From Imbricaverruca yamaguchii (lineage: Eukaryota > Arthropoda > Thecostraca > Neoverrucidae): DNA of 64,000 nucleotides. Positions 35,290 to 45,902 of this stretch are shown here, in pieces (positions within the stretch are counted from its first letter, which is position 1; the number at the start of each line of letters is the position of its first letter). Both the position numbers and the translations under genes were made by a program. The DNA lies in assembly GCA_034440575.1 (NCBI GenBank), contig JAOTOL010001000.1:124001-188000 (forward strand), in the 5' to 3' direction. The notes under the pieces are model-generated. The model was given only the letters and a program-made list of their open reading frames with translations. It had not been told where the DNA came from and did no database searches.

Positions 35290-37170
35290 TGTTATGAAAA
35301 CCATCTTTCAACCAATCAGTGCAAGGTATTTTTTTAAAATACATCATAACCATTAGCAGCTTTGAACACATGTTTTGAACTCTTAACAGTGCCATGCTCC
35401 AAACATGACCTTGACTGATACTTTGCTCACAGTCATCGCTTCTGGCTGAGTGTGAGGTAGTGGTGTTGGGTCTGTATCACACAGGGAATTGGCTGTGTAT
35501 GTAGGTAGGTGTGTGCTCTGAGCTGAGGGTGAAGTGTGAATTATTTGTGTTTTTCATTTTGCCTAGCATTGTACTGAGACCAACAGTGAAAGGAAGGTGC
35601 ATTCCTCCTGTGAGTTATGAGAGACAAAGCTGAGCTGATCACAACTCCCTGTCTTGTGGTACCATCCATTGCCCACTTCTTTGTTTCTATGCTTTGATGT
35701 GACCAAAAATGATGATGTATATTACTTATGCATATTACATAGACACTGACTAAGTACATATGACTTTCTCGTTGGTTACCTGCAAATAGATTCCATGCAT
35801 GAAAAATAATAGGTCCATGAAAATGTACTCTGGAAGAAATCTGTTTGCACTCCGACTCCAAACCAGGAAAGCAAGTTTCCCACCCTGGTGTTTTAGGAAT
35901 TGTATTTTGGAGTACCATGTTTATGAAGTGATTTGGAAGATGTGACCACTTATTTTTGGCACTCATGCTTACATCTGTTCATCCTAGTGATGGTTTATAT
36001 AATGCACCATCCATGCCGCAGTGCTGTTTTTTGTGCCATAATTTATATATCCCTTGCCTGGTGCTTCTCCAAAATGATTAAAGGGACATTCAGCACTCCA
36101 TGCAGCTGATTCAACGCTATACTGATATTTTTTAATTTCCACCCCTTTATCACACAGGTCACATACCAACATTGTCCCACATGAATGCCAAGGGAAATGG
36201 AAGGTGGCACCCATCAGGAGGTGAATTACAGATGATGTCAGGACAGTGTGAAATAATTGACCATGTGGCCCGGAAATTCACAGTTAATCAAATTGTGCTA
36301 TTTCATCCTTGTCTTAGGCTTTTACCATTTTGCTACATGTGTGGCAGTCATTATGCACATAACTGCTAAAAATGTAAAATGCATGTGACTGAAGTGAAAG
36401 GCATTCCAATTTTTATTCCTTAAGTGGTCATCCTTTATTTTCTTCCAATCTTTCACTATTCCCAAGCAACTTCTTTCTTCATCCACAGAGTTAATGGTGA
36501 AGTAATTTTAGGACACTGTGTCAGGATAATAACATTATTGTTAGTTTTGATTCAAGCAAATTTTATTATTTTAGGCTAGGTCATGTTAGGTTTTCCTTAT
36601 GCAAACTGCTTGTGGATGATAATTAATATGCAGTGTATAATATCCTTACAATTAATATGCAGTGAAAATCACAGGCTCCATATGTAAATGTAATATATTC
36701 TGGTAGAGAATGGTGGTGGTGCATCCTTCCATTATTGTTCTGTTGTGGTGTTGGTTGGCATGTTAAGATATCTGAAGAGAAAAAGGTGGAAACTAAGTAT
36801 TTTCAATATGAAGAAGTGTTTAATCAACTGCATGGAGTGCTGAGTTTCCCCTTAATCCATCTGCAAAAAAATACACATGTAGTGTTCCAAAAAAATAATG
36901 TGTGAAAACTGCTTGTGGATTTGTGCAGTTGTAACAGCTCACCTATGCCATCATCATTAAACTTGAAAAGTAAGCAAAAACACCAAAAATGAGTGGTTGC
37001 ATCTTCTGAATCATGTTCATTAACATGCTATTCCGAAAAATATCAAAACGCCTTTTAAGACAAATTAAACCTAATATTCTCTGCAGATGACTATTTTTTA
37101 GTTCGCAAAGAAATACAAGATCATAATCTTCACTCTATAAATATAGCTCAATGGGATTTGATTCACTGCA
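35290..37170. other. CpG-poor repeat-derived segment
   Basis: CG dinucleotides are rare and almost absent from about 36,300 to 37,020. Segments resemble the CpG-poor block at 8.6-10.25 kb in inverted orientation. No gene was recognised. Confidence 0.55.
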
Positions 37171-37600
37171 TCACATTGTATGTTTATACCCCATCTGTAT
37201 ACTCCAGATACATGGCTTATCATAGTTTTGAGACCATTTATTGACTTCAGTGTTGAAAAGTTTATCAAGAGATAATTTATTTAGACTATGTACACAGTTT
37301 TTTGGTTGAATATTGATATATTCATCTTGATTACTAGGATTGAGACCAGATAAATCACCCTTGGATGGGTAAAAGTTTTGACTGAGTCCCTTGTTGCTGC
37401 TTAAAGTCGAGCTGCTCAAAGTCATTCTGATTTGTTTTTGTCCAACGCCTATAAGCTGATTCAAGATGGTGTAGAACCTCATGGTAGCTTGCATCTCATA
37501 GGCTGTATTGTTGGTACCATTGTGATATCATTGCAGGCAGCTGCCGGTGTTGCTCTGATGACTCTGTAGCTGACGACCAGCTCCGTAGCGCCGCGTCACC

Positions 37601-38432
37601 ATGGCCGCCGACGACAACAGCCTGATCAGCCGCGCCGCCGACGTGCTGCGCGACTCGTGCGACCGGCTGCTCAACGACAACGGCACGCTGGAGCTGACAT
37701 GCGCGGCGCTGCGCACCCTGCACGCCAACTTTGCTGCCATAACTGTCTGCAAACCGGCCGACGGCGGCGGCGCGGGTGGCTTCGAGTTCGAGGCGATCGC
37801 CGGCTCTGCGCTGCTACAGACGCAGCCGCTGCTCGACCTGCAATTCCTGTACGACGTGGCGCAGCTGACGCGGCGGCTGCGCGTCACCAACGGCGCCGAC
37901 GCCATGCCGACCGTCTGCGGCCCGGCGACGACGGCCGCCTCGCTGGTCGACTCGGGCACGTGCTCGGCCGACTGGCTGGCGCCGGGCGAGGTGTCGCTGG
38001 CGGCGTTCCGCTGTCTGGAGCGGCTGGAGCTGGAGTCTGTGCCGGTGGTGTTGGTGCGAGGCCTGCAGGTGCGCCGGCCCTACCTGCGCGCCGTATCCTG
38101 CACCGCCGGCGTCACCTCGCTGGCCGAGCTGCTGGCCGCCTGCGGAGGCGACGCCAGCTCGCCCTTCCTCTGGGACGAGCTGACCGAGGTGCGCGTCACA
38201 CGCTGCCGGCTCGAGTTCCTCGACGCGTCCGTGAAGCTGATGCCACACGTTGAGGTGGTCGACCTCAGCCACAACCGGCTTGCGTCCGCCGAGCGGCTGG
38301 ACTACCTCTCCAGCCTGCGGCAGCTCAACCTGGCGATGAACCAGCTGGTGAAGGTGCCGCAGCTCAGCGTGCCAGCCAGCATGACTCTGCGCTGGCTCTC
38401 GCTGAGGAGCAACAAGCTCGAGTCGCTCACTG
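37601..38432 (+). CDS. STK11IP: STK11IP homologue, exon 1 (N-terminus and first leucine-rich repeats)
   Basis: STK11IP (LIP1) binds the kinase LKB1/STK11 and in vertebrates is found on lysosomes, where it influences V-ATPase and autophagy. The ATG at 37,601 has a good context (GCGTCACCATGG). The 277 codons begin MAADDNSLISRAADVLRDSC and include LLDLQFLYDV, LAELLAACGGD, then leucine-rich repeats from about residue 199 (VEVVDLSHNRL, LRQLNLAMNQL, LRWLSLRSNKL). The order and spacing match the vertebrate protein. The exon ends in phase 1 at donor GTAGGT. With the next 13 exons it makes 1,021 codons with no phase conflict or internal stop. The exon is GC-rich and codon-like throughout; the C-terminal part of the gene is outside the window. 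Confidence 0.93.
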
Positions 38433-39536
38433 GTAGGTCCGCTCACTGCATAGTCCAGCAGCTCGGCTAGTCGGCTGTGCTTGGCCTTACCCTGCTACCA
38501 AGTAGAGTTTTAGCTAAGACCAGATGTGTGACTGCTTACTGTGCTCCATACCGCACCGCGTACCGCGCTGATTGCGTTCGGTTGCTAAATGTGCTATTGT
38601 TGGAATTTTTGCTTGCGGTGCGTATCTCTACATCGCGAATACTTGTGTCTGTGGTGGGATTAAATTGTGTGTACAATATATGTGATTGGCTGTCTAGTTC
38701 AGGACAACGCAACTGACCCAAATTGACCAGTAGCTAGTTTGATCAGTAGCTAATTTGAACCCGATCAGTCCCGAAGCGTTCCGTCTAGACCTCGGTCCTG
38801 TTTAGTTTAAATATCTACCCGCTTCCAGACACGTACCAGGCGTTGTGTTTTTCCTGGTCCTGCGTTGTCCTGTTCCATCCCATCCCCTCCCATCCTGTTC
38901 GATTCCCATGCTCGTCCCTTGTCGCTCTGAACACGTGCTGACCCGTCACCTGTAACCTTTAGGCCGAGATGCAGTCATCACAATAGGGTCGCCTGTCACA
39001 GATGTGCAATAACTATTCAATGTTTGATGTAAATGTAGCTTATAAGCAGTAGACTCTTGTTCCTGATCTACTGCTTCCTGCCAAATAGGTATCATGCGTG
39101 GCTGTTGTGGTTTTCTACAACACAGATATTTTGGCCCGGTACCTTTTCAGTGCTTCACGGTAGTCATGTAGGGATACATGAGCCGGCGCTCGCCCACGTT
39201 TCTGAAGCTGCGGAATCAAGCAGCAACTTGTTCGATCCTCGCCCTCCCAAAAACGTCAGATGGCGTCACTGGCCGGTTGCCATGCTTGCTGGATTTCGAA
39301 TAAATGCTACTTTGTGTCTTCAATAGCTAGGAAATGTCATGGCATTGGAAGAGTTGGTCTAAGAGTAACTTCACGCTTTTTCATGTCTGGGTTTCCCATA
39401 GGTCTAATCCAGATGTTGTATGCACAGGACTAAGGCACCTGCTGCTTGTTGTTTACGAAGGTTGGAGCGTTTCCTGTGTGGTTGTCTTGTGATCTGCAGT
39501 GTACGTCACCTTCTTCAGCTGATGCTGTGTCGTCAG
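38433..39536 (+). other. STK11IP: STK11IP intron 1
   Basis: From GTAGGT to CGTCAG. No repeat array, RNA gene or other coding exon was recognised in it. Confidence 0.8.
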
Positions 39537-39730
39537 GTCTGGAGGACATGGTCGGTCTCGAGTACGTGGACGTCAGCTACAACTGCCTGCTGTCACACTA
39601 CGTGCTGTGTCCGCTGACTGAACTGAGTCGACTGAAGGCGCTTCACCTGTCGGGCAACCCGCTCTGCTGCTACAGCGACCATCGGCGCTGCACCACCGAG
39701 TACCTGCACCGGGCGTGCCGGACCGAGCAG
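39537..39730 (+). CDS. STK11IP: STK11IP exon 2 (leucine-rich repeats and cap)
   Basis: Joined to exon 1 this restores KLESLTGLEDMVGLEYVDVS, then YNCLL and LSRLKALHLSGNPLCC, the last leucine-rich repeats and cap of STK11IP. The peptide ends CRTEQ in phase 0 at donor GTGAGG. The last bases of the exon together with this donor are the first unit of a 32-bp tandem array (39,713-39,900), so the true donor is followed by five near-copies. Only the first keeps the frame to exon 3. Confidence 0.92.
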
Positions 39731-39900
39731 GTGAGGTCCGCCGGGCGTGCCGGACCGAGCAGGTGAGGTCCGCCGGGCGTGCCGGACTGATCAGGTGAGG
39801 TCCGCCGGGCGTGCCGGACCGAGCAGGTGAGGTCCGCCGGGCGTGCCGGACCGAGTATGTGAGGTCCGCCGGGCGTGCCGGACCGAGCAGGTGATGTCGG
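39713..39900 (+). repeat. 32-bp minisatellite containing the exon 2 splice donor (6 copies)
   Basis: The unit GTGCCGGACCGAGCAG plus GTGAGGTCCGCCGGGC recurs at exactly 32-bp spacing. GTGAGG donors lie at 39,731, 39,763, 39,795, 39,827 and 39,859, and a degenerate GTGATG at 39,891. The first unit is partly coding. Since 32 is not divisible by three, use of the next donors would shift the frame, with a TGA at 39,764. Confidence 0.95.
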
Positions 39901-40840
39901 CCTCACATTGTGATGCTGTCACGGGCAACATGTGCAGTTACACATGGCTACCACGTGGAGGGGCAATCACAGCCACGGGAGCAATTGCTGCGGCCTGGCG
40001 AGCACTGGTCGCTGCCAACAGTTGTGGCCACACATGGGAATCATGGTCTGGTCAGAGTAGGTGTAGCTGTGGACGTGCTGCCCCGGGAACGGTTGGTGAG
40101 AAACCCTCGCGTGGCGACGGCATTTCGCCATCCCGACACTATTGTTCCGTTGCCAGGTTATCGAATATCCAAGAACCGCACAGAAGTAGCGACATGTCTC
40201 GAGAACGAAACCAGATCCCATGCAGATTTGTACACGCTTCTAACTGTGTTATTTTGGTTTGGAGTATATCGACTTTTCGGTTCATAAGAGTAAACATTTG
40301 GCTTGTCCTTAACTTGAAATGTCCTGATGCTCTCCCATCATGCCAGGCAGGGGACGCCATACGGCTACAACGCACCCACATGCTGGGTACGTCGTAAATT
40401 CACAATCCAATCCAATCCAACTTGAGATGCCCACTTCGTACAGATGCTTCCAAATGTAAAGAGATTAAAAAGATAATCCGAGGTTGATATCCTCAATAGA
40501 CGTTGGGATCACCGAGGAGAGTGGCATCCACCCCGACATTTTCCGTTTTCTTGGTCAGAAGCGTTTCGGCATATTCATCGTAGTTCGACTTCTATGTATG
40601 CACGTTCCACGTGACTTATTTTTCTTCAAATTCTTTGATTGCAACTTCAAATATGGGTACAGGATGACCACATCAATTGTTGCGCTCTAACATCCAAACA
40701 CGGCGAATCAACATAGCGCATAGTATTGGGGAAAGAGGAGAGACGCGACGATGAATTGTGTCATGTCCCCTCAAGGTCATGCAAACTAAGACGGTTAGTT
40801 GCAATAAACTTGAAGGGTAGCTGGACGTCGAGGGAACACC

Positions 40841-41250
40841 GTGCTGCCCTCCCGTCGTGCCGGCTGCCCTCCCGTCGTACCGGCTGCCCTCCCGTCGTAC
40901 CGGCTGCCCTCCCGTCGTACCGGCTGCCCTCCCGTCATACCGGCTGCCCTCCCGTCGTACCGGCTGTCCTCCCGTCGTACCGGCTGCCCTCCCGTCGTAC
41001 CGGCTGCCCTCCCGTCGTGCCGGCTGTCCTCCCGTCGTACCGGCTGTCCTCCCGTCGTACCGGCTGCCCTCCCGTCGTACCGGCTGCCCTCCCGTCGTGC
41101 CGGCTGCCCTCCCGTCGTACCGGCTGCCCTCCCGTCGTACCGGCTGCCCTCCCGTCGTGCCGGCTGCCCTCCCGTCGTACCGGCTGCCCTCCCGTCGTAC
41201 GGGCTGCCCTCCCGTCGTACCGGCTGCCCTCCCGTCGTACCGGCTGCCCG
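40841..41250. repeat. 20-bp minisatellite, about 20 copies
   Basis: The unit is CGGCTGCCCTCCCGTCGTAC with rare T or G substitutions. The absence of stops in the 20-bp unit opens long repetitive frames on both strands (for example LPSYRLPSRRTGCPPVVPAA), which are artefacts of the array. Confidence 0.97.
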
Positions 41251-42174
41251 TGTTGGACACGCACACTGCCAGCGGAGTTTGGCCAGTGGTCACTGAACAG
41301 TCATCGAGGACGGGCATCGGGGGTTTGTTGTTGGACAACGAGTCGCCCGTATGGAAACGCTGAAAATAAAGTTTCCCCACCATTTAGTGGTAACATGCGG
41401 CCACAAGCAACTGCACGGTTATCTCTGCGATGTTTCACAACCTGCCGTTTGTGTGAACTACAGTCCGATGTTGGTTCTGGTGGATGCCAGTGAAGTTCTT
41501 CTCGCACGATGTGGTAACATTTACATCACGTCTCAATGTTTTGTGCCCCTTTGCCAATACTGTTCAGGAACCCTGAATTGTATGCTGAGCATCTGCGGTT
41601 CGACACCTCAGACGGTGTTCAGTATTGCTGTTGTGTATGTTGAGTGTATTAAACAGTGTTGGGCATGTTGAGTATTCTTTCCGTTGGTAAATTCATACGG
41701 TGATTGACTAAATAATAATACAATAAGCTAACCTCCCCGCATTGTGCGCTGGCTATTCTAGAACTGCTGCTTTACTACTTCGCTAACAAATATCCACTAC
41801 CTGATATTGGTTCGGCCTTTCGCTGTGGCTACCACAATATGTATTTATTTTGATGGGCGACGAGCGGAATATCGATGAACATTGACTAGGCTGGATGAAA
41901 TTGTGGTTGCGACGAGCTGTAATTGTTCCCTGTAGAGCCCGAACTGCGGTAGGTATTTGTGGCCGTACATGTGTGAGTTTCGTAATCACGTGTTGTCAGC
42001 ACTTCGCGCGCTGTAACGTGTTTGTCACTCCTAATCAGTTGTGACAGACGTTCCACTGACCCATATTTATATATGTTTGGCCGACCATCGGCTACTGATA
42101 CTGCGGTCCTGGCGCTGATTATATCGCTCGGGTGAAGCTGCGTCACCTCCAGTCACATGACGCAGGCCCCTGTT

Positions 42175-42240
42175 GTTGTTATTGAAGTTCAGTGGCGCAT
42201 CGACTGCGTCGGTCATGTAACGCCCGGCGCAGACCCCTGC
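42175..42240 (-). repeat. SINE 3'-tail fragment (minus strand)
   Basis: The minus strand reads GTTACATGACCGACGCAGTC, then GATGCGCCACTGAAC and an AAC-rich tail. It matches the tail motif of the SINE at 44,461 and the fragments at 42,565, 59,405 and 61,886. Confidence 0.65.
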
Positions 42241-42360
42241 CGCAATGTGGTGGATGATGACATGATGCCACTCTTGTCATCCTCCGATACTGGATGATAT
42301 GTGAGCAGCTCGCTCTCAGTTGGAGCACCAGCCGTTGGCTCCGACCTGCCGACCTGTCCA

Positions 42361-42403
42361 GGTTATTAGTGTGGGGTCAAGCTGGGACCCCACACTAATA
42401 ACC
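42361..42403. repeat. Perfect 18-bp inverted repeat with 7-nt loop
   Basis: GGTTATTAGTGTGGGGTC at 42,361-42,378 is perfectly complementary to 42,386-42,403. On plus-strand pre-mRNA it would fold into a strong stem-loop inside STK11IP intron 2. There is no poly-T or terminator context. Confidence 0.85.
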
Positions 42404-42564
42404 ATAGGACCTGCTGTGTTTGGTTGATAATTACCCGGCCTGCTTTATGGAGCAGGATCAGTTTTAAGCCGCTTCGTCCCTTTTATCTCGTCTGTACTTC
42501 AGGTGCCAGACATTGTTTTGGTCCGTTCCATGTGTCTGCTTGAATGCTTGTTTGATTTCACCTG

Positions 42565-42618
42565 CGGGCGCTACATGACCAACGTAGTCGATGCGCCCCT
42601 ACACCCAAATAACCAACC
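42565..42618 (+). repeat. SINE 3'-tail fragment
   Basis: GGGCGCTACATGACCAACGT, then AGTCGATGCGCCCCTACACC and CAAATAACCAACC. The same core is present in many copies across the window. Confidence 0.7.
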
Positions 42619-42740
42619 TGTGCAGCTCTTGCGCTTCAACACGTGCTTATCTCGTGTGACCTGACTCAATCTATGATAATCTTGATGCTCGCACGTGACA
42701 CGGCCCGTGTGTTCGGCCGTGTGTTCTGTGTGGTCGGCCG

Positions 42741-43910
42741 GCGTCAGTGTGTAGGCCGTGATGGTGTGGGTGTGTCCGGCCCCGCGTCAGTGTGCAGGCC
42801 GTGACGGTGTGGGTGTGTCCGGCCCCGCGTCAGTGTGTAGGCCGTGACGGTGTGGGTGTGTCCGACCCCGCGTCAGTGTGCAGGCCGTGACGGTGTGGGT
42901 GTGTCAGTGTGTAGGCCGTGACGGTGTGGGTGTGTCCGACCCCGCGTCAGTGTGTAGGCCGTGACGGTGTGGGTGTGTCCGGCCCCGCGTCAGTGTGTAG
43001 GCCGTGACGGTGTGGGTGTGTCCGGCCCCGCGTCAGTGTGTAGGCCGTGATGGTGTGGGTGTGTCCGGCCCCGCGTCAGTGTGTAGGCCGTGACGGTGTG
43101 GGTGCGTCCGCCCCGCGTCAGTGTGTAGGCCGTGACGGTGTGGGTGTGTCCGGCCCCGCGTCAGTGTGTAGGCCGTGACGGTGTGGGTGTGTCCGACCCC
43201 GCGTCAGTGTGTAGGCCGTGACGGTGTGGGTGTGTCCGGCCCCGCGTCAGTGTGTAGGCCGTGACGGTGTGGGTGTGTCCGACCCCGCGTCAGTGTGCAG
43301 GCCGTGACGGTGTGGGTGCGTCCGACCCCGCGTCAGTGTGTAGCCCGTGACGGTGTGGGTGTGTCCGGCCCCGCGTCAGTGTGTAGGCCGTGACGGTGTC
43401 GGTGTGTCCGGCCCCACGTCAGTGTGTAGGCCGTGACGGTGTGGGTGTGTCCGACCCCGCGTCAGTGTGCAGGCCGTGACGGTGTGGGTGCGTCCGGCCC
43501 CGCGTCAGTGTGTAGGCCGTGACGGTGTCGGTGTGTCCGGCCCCACGTCAGTGTGTAGGCCGTGACGGTGTGGGTGTGTCAGTGTGTAGGCCGTGACGGT
43601 GTGGGTGTGTCCGGCCCCGCGTCAGTGTGTAGGCCGTGACGGTGTGGGTGTGTCCGGCCCCGCGTCAGTGTGTAGGCCGTGACGTCCGGCCCCGCGTCAG
43701 TGTGCAGGCCGTGACGGTGTGGGTGCGTCCGGCCCCGCGTCAGTGTGCAGGCCGTGACGGTGTGGGTGCGTCCGGCCCCGCGTCAGTGTGCAGGCCGTGA
43801 CGGTGTGGGTGCGTCCGGCCCCGCGTCAGTGTGCAGGCCGTGACGGTGTGGGTGCGTCCGGCCCCGCGTCAGTGTGCAGGCCGTGACGGTGTGGATGTGT
43901 CCGGTTCCAG
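42741..43910 (+). repeat. 43-bp minisatellite ending at the exon 3 splice acceptor, about 27 copies
   Basis: The unit is GTGACGGTGTGGGTGTGTCC plus GGCCCCGCGTCAGTGTGTAGGCC (43 bp), with GGCC/GACC and TGTAGG/TGCAGG variants and a few shortened units. The final unit changes to GTGTCCGGTTCCAG, which is the exon 3 acceptor. Each unit has a CAG in the corresponding place (GCGTCAG), so the acceptor lies inside the array's periodicity. Confidence 0.9.
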
Positions 43911-44037
43911 TTCATCTTGGACGGCAGTCGGCTGTGCCGGTCGGAGCTGCCGCGACGCGTGGAGCCTCCGTCAGCGCTGTCCGATCCACGACGTCCCCCG
44001 TCCCCTGGTCTCGGCCGACCGCGACGTCTTCCCTCAG
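43911..44037 (+). CDS. STK11IP: STK11IP exon 3
   Basis: Entering in phase 0, it reads FILDGSRLCRSELPRRVE, matching the FLLDGK segment that follows the leucine-rich repeats of STK11IP, then a proline-, serine- and arginine-rich linker to donor GTTAGT in phase 1. The acceptor CCGGTTCCAG is the last unit of the 43-bp array. Confidence 0.88.
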
Positions 44038-44460
44038 GTTAGTGGAGGTCACGGGCGCCTGCTGACCTGACACTCGCTAGCCATGCCATAAAGCCAATGA
44101 TGCTCGCTTCTGAGTCCTGTGGTGGTCCTCAAGCATTCTGTCACACCCCTTTCCCTTTCGACACTTCCCCGGCTGAGGCTGCTGTGGGCGCGGTATGGTA
44201 TCGCTGTCGTGCGGTGCAACCAATAGCGAATGAGTCGTTTGGTGCGCTGCCATCCTGATCAGTGCCGGATTTTCACTTCTCGGTCTTGGATTCGGAGTGT
44301 ATACTCTTGAGACGCACTATGTTATGGGGTGTATAATTTCCCAGTTTGCCAAATTATGGGGTGTATATTGAAGCACCAAGTAATGGAGTACTTGGTGCTT
44401 TATTTTATAAATAACGAAGTGAACTACATTAAAAAAATGCAGTGATGTTTCCTGGAATGA

Positions 44461-44612
44461 AAAATACAAACCCGGGGGCCTCGGTAGCTTAGATGATGGA
44501 GCGTGGGACTCGAATCTCGCGGCCGGCAGCATTTGCAGAGTCCACCCACGACCAATCGGTGTGATAGGTTGGCGACGCTATACAACCTTGCGGTTGAATG
44601 CGTCGTAAAATA
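44461..44612 (+). repeat. tRNA-derived SINE
   Basis: The head reads GGGGGCCTCGGTAGCTTAGA then TGATGGAGCG, which suits a polymerase III A box, and GACTCGAATCTCGC, which suits a B box. The 3' part, TTGAATGCGTCGTAAAATAACCA, is a variant of the tail motif GTCGATGCGCCCCTAAACCCAAATAACCAACC dispersed elsewhere. It is the only copy seen here with a tRNA-like head. Confidence 0.6.
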
Positions 44613-44739
44613 ACCAGACAATTCTTCTTCAAGAATAAAACGCCTTCAAGTCATTTGTTAGTTCCTATCCTAGTGTCTCACAGACAACCAGATGGGGTCC
44701 ACCACACATCGTCGTCTGAAGTCATCCACGTTACGTGAA

Positions 44740-44955
44740 TGATTTATAAGGCAACTTCCTGAGCAATGGTAGAGAAAATGATCACAAAAGTATACTTAAT
44801 CGATGTCAACCGAGTTTATATATAAATACCTGTCACTCCTGACATACCAACACCGCACAACTAATACAAATGCACAACATACCTCGAGAGCAGGACGTTC
44901 GTGCACCGACTAATCTATGGGAGGGTCTAAAATGTTACTTCGGGATATGGGTTTT
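44740..44955 (+). repeat. Dispersed repeat family D (CpG-containing copy)
   Basis: It aligns with 19,460-19,690 (for example CTTCCTGAGCAA, CCTGTCACT.CTGACAT, GGGTTTTGGAATA). The copy here keeps CG in GGACGTTCGTGCACCGAC, where the other copy has GGATGTTTGTGCATCAAC. No coding content. Confidence 0.75.
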
Positions 44956-45902
44956 GGAATATATTATTGTTTAAGGAAAGTTATACCAAAACAATCCGTC
45001 TAAAATCTTTTATTCTCTCGACCATGAAATTTTCTTTTTTCAAATGAGAAAGATGAAAACAATTATTGAAGTCAATTCTTATTAATATTAAATGTATTTC
45101 GATGTATGATTCGATGTTCATGTCTGGAATGTTTAGTTGAAGCAAGGAATGATTTGGAAGGATGAAAAGCGACTAGACGGGCGGGCAAATTGCCGTTGCC
45201 AATTTGCCGAAATTAGCGTCTCATTTCGCACAATGATTGCTATGACATACCAAAAAATGAAAATAAGTTAGAGAAAACTGGCAAGAGAATTACAGGGAAC
45301 TTTTTCTCAATTAATAATAATCAGGATTATGGGAAGACATTAATCATTGGATCAGAATGAGGCTTATAAGAGTGTAGAGGATTAGGTCAACACACGTAAA
45401 TCTGAATTTGTCCGGAGTGGGGAAGCCTCGCGGTCGGAGTGACGTGAATACAACTATTCCCGGTTGTTGATGAAATTCGGAAACGATATAAGTCATGAAA
45501 TCGAAGAAGATGAAATTTCTGGTTTTATGGATCTTCATTTTGGAGCAAAATGTTAGCAGGTTTTAGGAACGTCTTGGTACCATTCAGGCAATTTTCATGG
45601 GAAGAATCCTTCGGATATCTTTTATGTATATCGCTCCTGACTGCTTAATAATATAAATATGAACGGTTTTACCCATCCCATTTCATGCAGAACATATCAT
45701 TCTCCAAGGAAGCAAAACGAAATGCATTACCCGTGGCTTTTCGTGGCAATGGTTTAAATAGCTCCGGCCGGAGTGGGAAATGGAGAGCAGTGAATCCATT
45801 GAATCCAACAACGGACCTTCGTATGCTGTCGGGCTGGAAAAGGTGAATTCCTTTATTTGGTTAGCGGAGCGTAGTTATTTTTTATTCAACGAAGGATTTT
45901 CT

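Larger units (their letters stand above)
39731..43910 (+). other. STK11IP: STK11IP intron 2
   Basis: The intron holds three minisatellites (32, 20 and 43 bp), an 18-bp perfect hairpin at 42,361 and two SINE-tail fragments. Elsewhere (about 39,900-40,840 and 41,260-42,170) I saw no other feature. Confidence 0.85.

Noticed and set aside
37528..38446. Minus-strand ORFs opposite STK11IP exon 1
   Set aside because: Antisense shadows of a GC-rich exon whose plus-strand reading has leucine-rich repeats.
40673..41493. Long ORFs with PSYRLPSRRTGCPPVV-like or GTTGGQPVRREGS-like repeats
   Set aside because: Products of the 20-bp array; open on both strands at once and located inside an STK11IP intron.
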